A stretch of DNA of 64,000 nucleotides from Gnomoniopsis sp. IMI 355080. Lineage: Eukaryota > Ascomycota > Sordariomycetes > Diaporthales > Gnomoniaceae. Under the pieces are notes generated by a model. The model was not told the origin of the DNA and made no database searches. It was given only the letters and a program-made list of their open reading frames with translations. Of this stretch, positions 1 to 11,436 are shown in pieces (the stretch's first letter is position 1; every line of letters begins with the position of its first letter). The DNA is taken from assembly GCA_027946555.1 (NCBI GenBank), contig JAPEVC010000108.1:1-64000 (forward strand), given 5' to 3'. The position numbers and the translations under genes were made by a program.

Positions 1-254
1 TATATATCTGCATGCCTCGCAGCAAGCCGCCCCCCCCCCCTCCCCAAAGGATCCTGCCGGATTGTCCTGGCGTCTTTCTTTAGGTTCACGACTATTCTTC
101 TCGCCTTGAATATAGACGCCGCCGTTTGCTGATTGCTGAGCCTTCTCACCCAACCCTCTCTCTCCCTTTCTCCTCGAATGCCGCTTAAACTTTCCCACCG
201 ATTTTAAGTTCATGCAGTGTGTTCTCCCGAAACCCCACTGAAAAAAAAAACACC

Positions 255-801
255 ATGGCGCCTCTCGCCTCCCCCTCGCAAAACCGCATGGTCGAAACCA
301 TCCACCAATCCTCCCCCGTCGACTGTACCCTCCCCTACGACAGCAGCACCTTGCGCGGCAAAACCATCCTCCTGACGGGCGGCGCTTCGGGCCTCGGTGC
401 CGCCTTTGCGCGCGCCTGGTCGGCCGCCGGCGCCAACCTCATCATTGCGGACATTGCCGACGCCGACGGCGAGGCCCTCGTCGCGGAGCTGCGCCGTGCC
501 ACAGACTCATCGCATCATCACTTTGTCCATGTCGATGTGACCTCGTGGCCATCGCAGGCCGCGCTTTTCCAGGAAGCTGTGCGCCTCTCGCCGACGGGCG
601 AGCTCGACGCCGTGGTGGCGTCCGCGGGCATCAGTGACAGGTTTGGCACCATCACAGGCAAAGGATTCGAGAACCCCGTCGACCTCGACAAGCCCAACCC
701 GCCCGCGCCGAACCTCAAGTGCATCGAGGTCAACCTCATTGGCGTAATGTACACTGCACACTTGGCCCTTTTCTGGCTACAGCAAAACGCTGCCACGACG
801 A

Positions 802-833
<32 letters not shown>

Positions 834-1481
834 CCGCCGCCCGAGAAGAACAAGAAGGACGACAAGCGCGACGCGCGCGACCGGCACTTCCTCCTCATCG
901 GCTCGGGGGCCGGCTTATTTGCACTGCCAGGCGTGCCCGAGTACGTGACGTCCAAGCACGGCGTGACAGGCCTCTTCCGCAGCCTGCGCATGCTGAGCTA
1001 CCGGCAGGGGGTCCGCGTCAACATGCTGTGCCCGTACTTTGTCGACACGCCCATCCTGCCAAACCGCGCGGTCGCCATGCTAGCGGGCTTGGGGCTCGCC
1101 ACGCTTGACGACACGGTGGACGCCGCAACGCGCCTCATGGCCGCGGTCGACCATGATGCCCGTCACATCGCGGGCCGCGCGCTGTTTGTGGGCCCGCGGG
1201 CGAGTCTGATGCAAAAAGTCTTGCCGGAGAGGGAGATCACGGGCGAGGAAGTGGCCGCCGAACAGGCGGATGTGACGGGGGAGGTGCTTGTGGACGAGGA
1301 TGTGGCGGCGGGTAAGGGGCAGGGCGTGTGGGATGTCTATGCGCACGATTACGAGACGGCAGATTATTTCATACGGCGATATGTGCGGGTGCTGAATACC
1401 ATTGCCGCGGTCAAGGGTTGGATTGGGTTTTGGAAGGAATTTGTGAACGCGCTGTTGTTTCGGAAGGATAAGAGCAAATAG
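255..1481 (+). CDS. Short-chain dehydrogenase/reductase (SDR), 408 aa, single exon
   Basis: Rossmann-fold NAD(P)-dependent oxidoreductase of the classical SDR superfamily; the substrate cannot be read from sequence. Seen: cofactor-binding TGGASGLG at residues 41-48, the VNLIG strand, catalytic Ser about 217 in IGSGAG, and catalytic YVTSK with Tyr230 and Lys234, the right 13-residue Ser-Tyr spacing. The usual NNAG motif is replaced by ASAG. Start chosen at the ATG in CACCATGG; an open frame continues upstream to 219 but has no ATG. The protein is longer than the usual 250-300 residues because of a low-complexity insert (poly-Ser then Lys/Asp/Arg-rich, about 181-210) between the Asn strand and the catalytic Ser, and a C-terminal extension of about 100 residues ending in a hydrophobic/basic segment that could touch a membrane. 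It resembles the 15-hydroxyprostaglandin-dehydrogenase-like fungal SDRs. Family call firm; role unknown. Confidence 0.9.
802..834 (+). repeat. (CAT/TCA)n trinucleotide microsatellite inside the SDR gene
   Basis: About ten perfect TCA units encode a run of ten serines in the dehydrogenase frame. The repeat length is a multiple of three, so slippage would change serine number without breaking the frame. Confidence 0.9.
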
Positions 1482-3067
1482 ATTTGCAGGGACAAAAAAA
1501 GACTGACGTCGGGTCAGGGTGAGACATGCTGCATGGTCGGAATCGTGGGCGATATTTGCAAGCTAGCGTAACCATAATCGCAGAATTAAACTGGGTATTA
1601 GTCTTGTACATTGAATACGTAATCTAACATTGTTCCTTCTACCAGCAGGTACATACATGCCTGGTCAGTGCCGGTGTGCCTTCGTTGGACTTCCGTGAGG
1701 AGTGGCGGGCAGGTGGGTGTTCACAGGAGAGCACAGCTGGGTATACGAAATGTACACATGGAAACCGAGCAATCGTTTCGCTTCCGATCAAACCGTGATA
1801 AAATTGCGCTGACGTCTAACTAACAAGCAGGCTGAGAAACTCTGACTGAACCTCAAAGGAACCACCATAGTACCAAAAGATACCACTTTCGGAACCCGTC
1901 TTTGCCAAGTTGAACGCCGTTTTCCAATGGTGGAAAATCAGAAATAGCTCTCGCTAGTATATTAAGAATGCAAGAGATGGAAGCGTATCGCTTAGGGTAA
2001 AAGAACAGGCTTGTGTATAGACGGGCCAGAATACATCGACCTTCGCATTGCTGCCGCTGAAAATCAGGGAAATCGAAGGTGAGTTGAAGCGTCTCGAAAG
2101 CCCAGAAAATCAGTCGTCTTCTAATAATCAGACCCATATCTGCTTTTTCAAATGGTGGTCGCCCATCCAGAGCCTTTGACTGAGTCGAAGCAGGAACACT
2201 CAACGCGCAAAAGTCTCCAGACCAATTTCGAGTCCCAACCCCACCCATTTCTGTATGATGCTTGGGTATGTGTAAATGTTACCGCCGCCGCCGAAAGAAA
2301 TGCGATTTTCCCCGCGCCTTGTAATGGATGATCTGTTTTCTGACAAAGTTTACCTCCGTCAGTCTTTTGTGCATTTCCGAAACACATGTGAAAATCCGTC
2401 ATCTCGATTTGGCCGCCTCGTCATGTAATGCTCCCTTCTGCTCTCCTAGTGTGATTTTCTTGTTTTGATGCTCCGCGTGATGACTCCAAAAATGGTGTTG
2501 GCATTTGCTGTGAAGATGTAGGAATCGTTTTGACCCATGACGGCATGCCACGAATCCTCTCGGATCGGTATGTGTTCTGCGCCGTAGACCATAACTGGAT
2601 ATGCGAAGCCCCGAAACTCCGTGCGCTGCCCCGTGAAAATGCATGGCCTGGATGAACCGGTAGCCCCCTCAAGCCCACATTTGCATGCAAGAGCTTGTCA
2701 CTGTGGGAAGCCCGTCCTCCAAATGCGCCTTGCTGCCCAAAACCAAATCCCGCTGAAATATTAAGAGCTGAGACTCTTCCATAGCTCATCAATTTCGTCC
2801 GAAAAAGGAATAGCTCCTGAACTCCGTCCCTATCGTCAGGAAATAAAGAAAATACATGCAAGGGGGAATCGTGTGTAATAGTAAGAAAACAAAGTGCGAT
2901 GAATCCCGGCGCTTGGGTGATATGCATCCAAGTGATGAGTGACCGACCACATCAGATAGCCAGTACAAAAGACCCGATACCTGAAGAACTCACAAGTTCG
3001 GACACAGACGACCGTGAAGGAATCCCACAAATACATCAAAACGAATGAAAAGCATTGATCGGTTATT
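1482..3067. other. Intergenic region between two convergent genes
   Basis: Holds the 3' flanks of the SDR gene and of the Scw1-like gene, which point toward each other. Short open frames on both strands (for example 2421-2927 minus) have no recognisable domain or good start context. I see no supported gene. Confidence 0.6.
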
Positions 3068-5047
3068 TCAGAAGTTGCGAGAACCTCGTCCGTAGGAGGA
3101 AAAGAGCCCCGCACTGCTCTGACCATCCGTAGGCGGCGGCCCAAACCCATTCGTGCTGTAGCTTGACAGCCATGGGTCTCTCGGATTGTCCCTCGGATCC
3201 CTTCTCTGTTCACCTCTGTGCTCAAAGCCTAGCCCATTGCTGAGAGAAAGTCCGAGCGAGTTGCCGTTGCCAGTACCGTTGCCATTGCTAGCACCAGTGA
3301 CGGGCACATAGGAGGCGCCATTGTTCATGACGCCCAGACCGGGTCCATTCGTCATTGGCATGCTTGAACCATTTGCCATGGCAGAAACAGCATATGAGCT
3401 GGCAGATCTGTTGAGATTCAGACCAGGAGGGAGCGGGTGCAGGCCTGGGGGAGGACCATTCGCAGCTGCAAAACCGTTGGTGGCATGGCCCATCATATTG
3501 TGATGACCCCCCATGGAACCAGCGGGGCCTGAGCCGGGTGCTGGATTATTTCGAACACCGAGGGGATTCTTGGAAAAGCTCAGCCGGATACCGCCTTTCC
3601 TGCTGTTGCTCAGAGTTTTGCCATACATGTCGTTCATAGCCCTGGTGGCGCTACCAACATCCTCAAATTCAACGAAGCACATTGGTCCATTGGCCTTCGA
3701 GCGATAACACATTCGCCTGTAACCTCGGACAGCTTGAAAGATTCTCCTCAGCTCATCCTCTTGCGCATCCATTGGCAGATTTCCAACGTATAGAGTGTTG
3801 CAAGGTGGGTTTTGATCGGCCGGGTTCACAGGTGGGAGTACACGCTCGTAACCAGGGTAGTTGGGTGGGTGTGCATTCCCAAGCGAACCGTTCATCCCCG
3901 TGGGGGACATAGTGGTCGAGTGAGCAGGCTGTGGGTACAGATTCTGATTGCCAGGCTGAGTCGTGGGCAGTCCGTTCGGGCCAGTATTGAGCGACAGGGA
4001 GGCCATTTGCGCGGCAAGGGGCAGTTGAGGTGCAGTTGCGCGGCGCTGGGTCGGGGCCATCCCGTTTTCTCCATATGGACGAGCGCCGTGATGGTTGGTG
4101 TAGAACTCGGGGAAAACGGCGCGAGTGGTCGGATACAACGAGCCGTTCTCCGTGAAGGCACGAGGAGCTCTCAAAATGTCTTCAGTATCATCGTCGTCTG
4201 TCGCGTCATTGATCAAGGACTTGCTAGACACGCGCAGTTGGCTGCTGAGATGGTTCCCAATGGGTGACTGAGGAGAAAAGATGCTCTGGTTGAAGCCTTG
4301 ACCGTTGCCGTTGCGCGTAGAATTGCCATTTGGAGGAGACGTTCGATCGAGTGGAGAGAAGTTCTCGAATCGAGGCGCTTGCGTGGGCGCAGTGGCTGGC
4401 GAAGTAGTGGATGATGCACCGCTGGATGATTGCCCCGAAATTTGACCTTGTCCAGCAATCTCCACGGTCAACCCGTTCTTGTTGTTGAACAGTTGCTTGA
4501 CCTCATAGGCGCTCTCCAGTGTCTTGGTCTTCACGATAGCAGATCGAGACTTGACGCCGTCGCCTTCGGGTGCGAGTAGGTCGTAGCTAATCAGAGAGTC
4601 GGACAGCGCCATGAACATATACTTGAGGGCATTTTTGTCAATATTGGCGTCGAGACCGCGGACGATAAGGGTGAATGACGGGCCATCCGCAGTTGCATAG
4701 GTAGTGTCGCGCTCGGAGTAGCGAGCGGTCGTGGAAGGATAAGAGGGGAAAGAGGGCGCCATAGTCGCGAATGGATGAAACGAGTTGAGAGCAGACGTCG
4801 CCATGGGCGCGGTGGTTGCAGAGGCCGGTGTAGGCGCGGTGGTGCTGGGGTTGGGAGTCGCAAACGTGGCAGGGGAGAAATAGGCCGGGCCGGCAGTGGT
4901 GGGACTCGTGCGGTCCGATCTTTGGGAGTTGGATGCCGATGGGTACGACGATGAAGACGAGAGCTGCGAATGCGATTGTGAGCGTGGCAGCTGAGAGTTG
5001 CTGGACGCGCCAGAAGGGGCGCCCTGATTGAGCCGGTCAAGAGTCAT
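3068..5047 (-). CDS. scw1: Scw1/Whi3-family RNA-binding protein with two RRMs, 659 aa
   Basis: RNA-binding protein of the Schizosaccharomyces pombe Scw1 / yeast Whi3 family. Members bind mRNAs and affect cell-wall integrity, cell size or polarity. Seen: a degenerate RRM at about residues 124-197 (LIVRGLDANIDKNALKYMF) and a strongly conserved C-terminal RRM at about 414-492, with TLYVGNLP, the RNP-like CFVEFEDV and the family tail GGIRLSFSKNPLGVR. The rest is Ser/Thr/Pro/Asn/Gly-rich and probably disordered. Start placed at the first in-frame ATG (protein begins MTLDRLNQG). The frame stays open upstream to 5164 without an ATG, so a short upstream coding exon is possible. Upstream lies an unusually long pyrimidine-rich stretch on the coding strand. 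Family assignment is confident; the exact N-terminus is not. Confidence 0.9.
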   Translation of the reverse strand: MTLDRLNQGAPSGASSNSQLPRSQSHSQLSSSSSYPSASNSQRSDRTSPTTAGPAYFSPATFATPNPSTTAPTPASATTAPMATSALNSFHPFATMAPSFPSYPSTTARYSERDTTYATADGPSFTLIVRGLDANIDKNALKYMFMALSDSLISYDLLAPEGDGVKSRSAIVKTKTLESAYEVKQLFNNKNGLTVEIAGQGQISGQSSSGASSTTSPATAPTQAPRFENFSPLDRTSPPNGNSTRNGNGQGFNQSIFSPQSPIGNHLSSQLRVSSKSLINDATDDDDTEDILRAPRAFTENGSLYPTTRAVFPEFYTNHHGARPYGENGMAPTQRRATAPQLPLAAQMASLSLNTGPNGLPTTQPGNQNLYPQPAHSTTMSPTGMNGSLGNAHPPNYPGYERVLPPVNPADQNPPCNTLYVGNLPMDAQEDELRRIFQAVRGYRRMCYRSKANGPMCFVEFEDVGSATRAMNDMYGKTLSNSRKGGIRLSFSKNPLGVRNNPAPGSGPAGSMGGHHNMMGHATNGFAAANGPPPGLHPLPPGLNLNRSASSYAVSAMANGSSMPMTNGPGLGVMNNGASYVPVTGASNGNGTGNGNSLGLSLSNGLGFEHRGEQRRDPRDNPRDPWLSSYSTNGFGPPPTDGQSSAGLFSSYGRGSRNF

Positions 5048-7790
5048 GAGTCGTGATGCATGCAGCACAGCCCTACGGAGAACCTGTGAAGGACGTTGAC
5101 AGCAGGCCGACGATCGCGCTGATCTAATTAGGTGTAAGATGCTGTATTGTGGAGAGCGTCGCAATGACTAGACCAAGTCGCGAATATGTCAAGTAATACT
5201 TGTATGTCGACGTGGAAAATATGGGAGTAGAGTGGGGGATGGTGACAAGGTCGTTATCCCTCTCTCCGTCTTTTTGATTGCGGACGTGAGGGACACTACT
5301 GCGACCACACGACGCGTCCAGGTAAATTGCGCGAAGCAGCTCTGCTGTTGGGCGCGATAGGGATGACGAGAAGATGCGCGTAGGAATGCAGAGCGCAAAT
5401 TGAAAAAAAGGTAGTTAGGCTTGTCTCGCAGATAGCGGGAGGCGGGAATGTCGCAGGTGGTTGAAGGGAAAAAGAAACGTCTTTGATAAAGCAGACGAAA
5501 GAAGGAGGGTGGAATTAGAGCGGGAAGGGAGAGAAAATTGGTGGGGACGGGGCGGGCTCGCCTGTAGTGGTAGACGGGGTGGGTGGTACACACTGCCGGC
5601 GCGCGGGGGATCTGGGGGACGCAAGAGTCGCCAGTTGATGGAGGCCCTGGTAGGCTAGGTATATGATGGGTTTTGCTATAGGGGGAGTCCTGTGGAATAT
5701 TGTAGGAGTTGGTCGCCCGCTGGGAGGAACTTGTTCGAAGTCGCTCGAGTTTCAGTCGGACCTGACGAGGAGGTGGTGGCTGTACAGTGGTAGCGTCGCA
5801 GTGGAGGGAAGTTCCAACTTCGCAGGTGTCGCAGAACGAGCACAAGCTCGGGGTGGAAGACAATAGTCCGGAAAGTCAACTATTTGGGGGGTGGAGGGGA
5901 TGCCGGGATGCCAGGTGCAGGGCGGTAGGGCCAGGTCTGCCAGGTACGGGTGGCGGACTGGGCTCGAAGCATGCAAGGGTAGCCTTGAATGTCGAGGGAG
6001 GCCCTTTAGCAGGAAGCGGTAGTGCGGCAGTGGATGGTGTCCTGGACGTCCAGATACTGCGCAGTACCAAAGTACAATGCGCGAAGGAGGACGAGCGTGG
6101 TGATTGGCAAGCGGGCAATGCTAAACAAGGTTTGTACTTGGTAAGACGCCAGGCCCGGACGCACAAGGGGATCGCAGACTGCGTCTGCTTGTGCACGCAA
6201 GTACTGCGCCAGGCGCAATCAGCAGTGCCGGAACACGTTAGGGTTCCTCACTGCCGGGGACAGCTTCCGGGACAAGCTCGACGAAATCGTGTGGATGGGA
6301 CCGCCAGGAGATGAGATGCCGAGTGGTCGCCTGGAAATGAGGTATCACAAGTGAAGCAGGACTGGCAGACAATGCCAATGTATGCGGCAGTGGATATTGG
6401 AGTGAATGTTGGACGTTGACGGCAATTGCATTCTCGAGATGAAACCTGATAGAAACAAATTGTCGTGGGTGATGGGTGAAGTTGGGATAGGGTTGGGAAG
6501 AAGTGGATGAGGATGCGGGTGGAGGAAGACGTGGGATGCGGGAGGTACCTAAGGGAAGATCGGCCGAGGGTTGAGACAAGAGAGAAGAGGTGGAGTGGGG
6601 GCTTTTTCGGGGGGGGGGAGGACCTAAGTTGCTACCAAGCGACTAGACCTTTGGGAACGGTGGCATCAAATCCCTCCCCCAGGACCCATCTCACTTACAC
6701 TAGAGGCCCCGTCCCAAAATGGCTAGCGCCGTATCTGATCAGGCCAATCAAAGCGGTCTTGCGCAGTTTGCAGGTAGACAGCGGTCCAGAACTTAAACGA
6801 CTTGCCCATGTGTCTGCAGGTCAAAATTTAAACTTGCCTGGCGACATTTCGACTCATCTCCTTTTCATATCTATCGACCTACAGGCCGACGAAAAAGAAG
6901 AAGTTGCCTTTTGCAAGAAGTCCTTGCGTTGCATTGCAGCTTTGCTCCCAAGGGTACCGGTAGTGCATACTATAGTACTTGTTCTACATAGTAGGTATCT
7001 AGGTACGTACTACTAATAATTAACATGCCCAGGCTTTGCCAGGCAGTCAGGCAGGTCCAGGGCTCGCTAGTGTCTCTTATCGATCTCACACCTCGACCCA
7101 GCCCGCCAACCAGACGCTGCAGCATGGCGGGGGCTTAATCGTCGCTTACGGGGATAGCCTTGTATCGCTTCACCGGCATCATGAACAAAGGAATTAGGGG
7201 CCCTTCTTGTTTTGGAACTTCCCACCCGATTATGCCGTGACCATCCGGCTTTCGAGGCGGAACTAAGTCGGAGTATTTGGATTGCATGGTGTCCTTATTA
7301 TTCTGTTTTGTCCTTTCCGTTGGCCCAGTCCCAATGCGGCATTTCGTACCCAAATTACATAGTATCATGCTTTTTGCGCCCAAGTCAGTTGAAAGCTGCC
7401 ACTTACAGGCTATCAGTGTCTCAGATTCAACCGATGCACGCCTTTCCTCATCGAGACCTGCCATCAACCGAGACAAAATGAATCGAAATCTCGACTCCCC
7501 AACCGTAATCTGCACATTATCCATTGTCTCGGCTCACCGCAGCTCCTCCGACATGATTACCACGGTCACGTTGCCAGGCAGCCAGGGGGAAGAAAAAGAA
7601 GGTCCAAAAAAAAAAAAAAGTCGAGATATTGCTGTGCGCGTCGGGGAACCGGTGTGCCCGATGTATACTGTCAGAAGAAATGCACCGCAACCCACAAGAG
7701 AGACATTGAGCACACCGGTGAGCCTAGTACACACCACATGTGTACGCCGCGATACTCCGTAACAGTCGACGATGCTTCCCTCACAAATCA

Positions 7791-7804
7791 TACACACACA
7801 CACA
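7791..7804. repeat. (CA)n dinucleotide repeat
   Basis: A short uninterrupted CA run of about seven units in the gene-poor region. Confidence 0.8.
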
Positions 7805-10266
7805 GACTTATCACTGCTAGCAGATCATCAGACCCTCTCCACAGCACAACTTTGCCTCATAGATCTCCTCGTGTTGGTTCTTTTGTCCCCGCAAGTTGAC
7901 TAGGCCAGGCTCGAAGTCCCTCGACAAAGTGTAAGTATCGTGACAAGTGGATCCTGCGCCGCTTCCCGCAGATATGGGGCCGCACAAGTGGATTGTCAGT
8001 TCGGAGCCCTTGATTTGGCAGCTGGTATTAATTTGGTAGTCTGATTCGTGCTCTCGTGTGCATACATGTACACACACCAGCACGATTCCTTGGATGATTT
8101 GATGTTGCATGAAGAACTGGCTATCATTTCTACTGCGTACCAGAGTATTTGTACCGTCACCTTCCCGTCAAGTTTCACCCAGCGGAATAATCACGATGAC
8201 ATGCGTTTCCTGACCGCTGGAACAGTCGACAGGACGACAGCAGCCACCCCGGCCTAGCGCCATGCCCGACCGACTGCGTGGATGGTGGTGGGCTCGTCCC
8301 CGCTCGCCTGACATTGTCGTACCACTGTTCAACCTTGGACCCGTGCGTCAGCTTCGCCGTCTGATCCCTGGAGCCTCACCTCTGACTGCCTTGTTTCCCT
8401 GGCGGCCTGGCTTGCCCTGCTGGAAGAACCACAGGGCTGCTGGGGTACACATTTGCCAAGAGAACAAGGGGTTTGTCAAATCTGACGGATGACAATCAAT
8501 CTCTGCTGTGTGTCTGTGTGTGTGTTGCTGCACCGGTACTGTGAAGTGACTTGTTGGCTAATGGCTACATCGTGCTCCGTAAGTATGCGCTGTCATAGGC
8601 AAGTGCAGCAATCAAAAGACCAAATGTATGTACTCCGTACTCTATCACAGCACCATAGCATCGAGTACTATGTATGTGGTGCTTCCAGCTCCCCCACGTC
8701 CGAAACAGGCACAAACCACGTCGATCTTTGACTGGGTATCTACTATGTATGCAGTAAGTAGGTAGGTAGTGTGGCCGATCCGGATCGCATTCCCCATACG
8801 AATGAGCGACCCGCAGGCTGTCCCACTGCAGCTGCCCAGACTCTTCGTGGATACTGTACCCCTCTTGCAGACCCTCTCCTTGATCCAAGCGACTTTAACC
8901 CCTGCGAGAAGGAAGGAAAAAGGGTTTGTTTGCGCCGAGGGTTGTTGCATATGGTATTGCAACGTGTCTGCATTCTACCACTCTCCTCCTCCAATGCGCC
9001 AGCGATCTCATGTCTAAAAACAGCAGGGAAGATCTTCGCAGATCCTGTTTCATGAACGTCCGAAGTCACAGATATCGGTGCCTGGGAGTTTTGACACCCG
9101 GCTAGCGAAATCCGTGGCAGCAGCGCTTTGCATGGATCTTCCTGACGACTACGATGCTCTGGGATACCATAGTATTTTGACACATACTCTGCGCAGTTGT
9201 GCTTGTGACTGTGGTGGGAGAGGCCTACATAGAGCTCGAGAGACTGAGTGGTGATGAACAGGACAGCACAAGGCGTCGAGGGATCCTACCCCCCACAGAC
9301 AAGCCTTGCGGTCTAACTTCCGGGAAATAATACCAGGTGGTTCCGTCGGTGGACATACTCTTTAAGCGACAACATATTGCGGCCTTTTTTTGCGAGCGAA
9401 ACAAGAACACCATCAACAAGCTTTCCGTCGCCATATCCAGTGGCCTATGGGCAGAACACCCGCTTGACCGAGCACCCTTACCCGAGCGACAAGGTGGTTT
9501 AGTTCCATAGGATCAAGCAACCTACTGTACTGTATAATATCTCTCGAATGCTATAATACTATGTACACAGATAGGAACACGCCTGCTTTTTGTCTCATTA
9601 CTAAGCGAGCTGCACCGGTTGCGAACCTTGTACCATAGTCGCCTGATCTCTGCACCACAGGACCCAGTCACGGAAAGCTTATTTGCTTTCCGCGCCCCGG
9701 CCTGCGGGCCCTGGCAACTGATTTGGGCTCCGAGATCGATTTTCGTAAAGACGCGTATCTATTATGGGGGGATTCAGCATTTACAATGAGATGGTGTGAG
9801 TCCAGCCTACGTAATCTTTGAAAATAAAATAAAAAAGGAGAGGGAAATAACAGGAGACAAAGAAAAAAGGCCTCCAGACAATGAAGAGGGCACAACGTCA
9901 TTTTTTTGTTTTTTTTTTGGCTCTGCTTACTCGAAGAGACGTGCGCCAATCTGGAATCGGCGCGCACAAACAACTACAGAAGAACCTTTCTGACTGCATA
10001 TACTGCAAGGTATGTATGTACGTATAGTGCAGGGGCCATCTTGCTGCTGGGCTGGAGCCAAGGGACTTTGCTTGCTCAGAAGGAAACCTGCATCCTTTGC
10101 CATGTGGGAGAATGGGCCCCAACAAACTCCCACGGGCATGTCTGCTTCCGGCGGCGTTTTGTGCGCGCATTGCCTTTTCCCGGGATAGCACAGCTCGCCC
10201 CGCGCGCGCATGGACCAGGAGATATTACAAGGCAGGGGACTCTTTAAAACTTTTCTTTGTTCTTTC

Positions 10267-10300
10267 GTGTGTGTGTGTGTGCGTGCGTGTGCCTGCGTGT
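10267..10300. repeat. GT-rich microsatellite
   Basis: About seven GT units followed by interrupted GCGTGCGTGTGCCTGCGTGT-type units. Intergenic. Confidence 0.8.
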
Positions 10301-11436
10301 ATCTGTCTGTTTCTTCCTTGGTTTTTTCCCCCGAAACACCAGAACAAGATTCAAGATCTCATCGAAGCTCCCTTGAACACGAGTTGGGCTACCAGTACAT
10401 GTTTTATTGCTAGGCATGTGAAGATATGACTCCACATCATGTTGTTTGCGGTGGATTTGTCCGTAAGCCAATGTGGGTCCGGGGCTCTAGCGACGACATA
10501 TCCGGGTGGAGTTGCATGGCAGGGTCTCCACGTGGACGTCACACGTGCCTCGACGTGGCTTCGAAGTGCAGTCACTAAATGAAGCTAATGAACGGAATTC
10601 AGTGTACAGGCTGGACTATGGAGACTGACGTTGCCTTGCAATAAATAAACGTCTCGTTCGTATCTAGTTACTGCGAACTTCTTGGGTCCCGTTTGGTGGA
10701 CTGACAGTTGCGGGTACCATACCCAAAAAGCAGCACTAGCTGTACGGGGTCGTCTTAAGTCTCTGTTTGTGTTTTACTTTTACACATGCGCTGTATTCTG
10801 ACAGCTTTGTGTGTGTCTGCCCGAGTGACATGTGTACAACTTTGCTTCGTGTACGCTCTGCTGTCGGCAGATGGGCTGTGAAACTGTGCGCCTATCAAGC
10901 GAGCGCGCCCGGGAGGATGGGGAGGGAAGGAGGGTTAGTATAGATGCTCAAGCCTCGCCTGAATATCAGATGGTTCCTGTTGACGTCCTCTTCTTTGTCA
11001 TATACTTGCAGTCAAGAGTCCGACGCGCTTGTTGGCGTGCTTGGGAAAGTATCTTGTCGAGACAGGAATACAGCGACGGCATGAATCATTTTTCTGGCCC
11101 CACTGAGGACATTGGACGACTACGGAAGCGCGAATGGTATTGGAATAATACTGGAGATGGACAAACAAAGACTCCATTTTTTGAAAGGAAATGTCCTACC
11201 CTTGGGACGAAGCTCGACCAAAGATTACGCCCGAGAAAAAAGGACAACCACAGTGTCAAGCCAGTCACGTTATTTCTCCATCCTGAAATCTCGTACTTTT
11301 CTTCAGCTCCTTGACCACGAGACTCTAGCCTTGGACAACACTTCTTTGATAACATGCAGCAGCAGTCAACGGCGAGAGAAGGGAGGAGCTCATCCGCCAA
11401 CATCGTATCGCGTCCACTTCCAAAGTCGTGCCCACC

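Larger units (their letters stand above)
5048..11436. other. 6.4-kb gene-poor region, including the Scw1-gene leader/promoter
   Basis: The first about 1.5 kb is strongly purine-rich on the plus strand (pyrimidine-rich on the Scw1 coding strand), which fits a long transcribed leader. The open frame at 5189-5863 minus is Pro/Ser/Arg-rich, lacks a good ATG and is probably a by-product of this composition. From about 6.7 kb onward I see only short unsupported frames, homopolymers (about 7609-7619 A-run, 9901-9919 T-rich) and simple repeats. No RNA gene or mobile element was recognised. Confidence 0.5.

Noticed and set aside
518..991. 157-residue antisense frame over the SDR gene
   Set aside because: It contains the (GAT/ATC)n repeat as poly-Asp and no domain; a shadow of GC-rich coding sequence on the other strand.
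5189..5863. 224-residue minus-strand frame upstream of the Scw1-like gene
   Set aside because: No ATG start in good context, Pro/Ser/Arg low complexity from the pyrimidine-rich leader, no domain.
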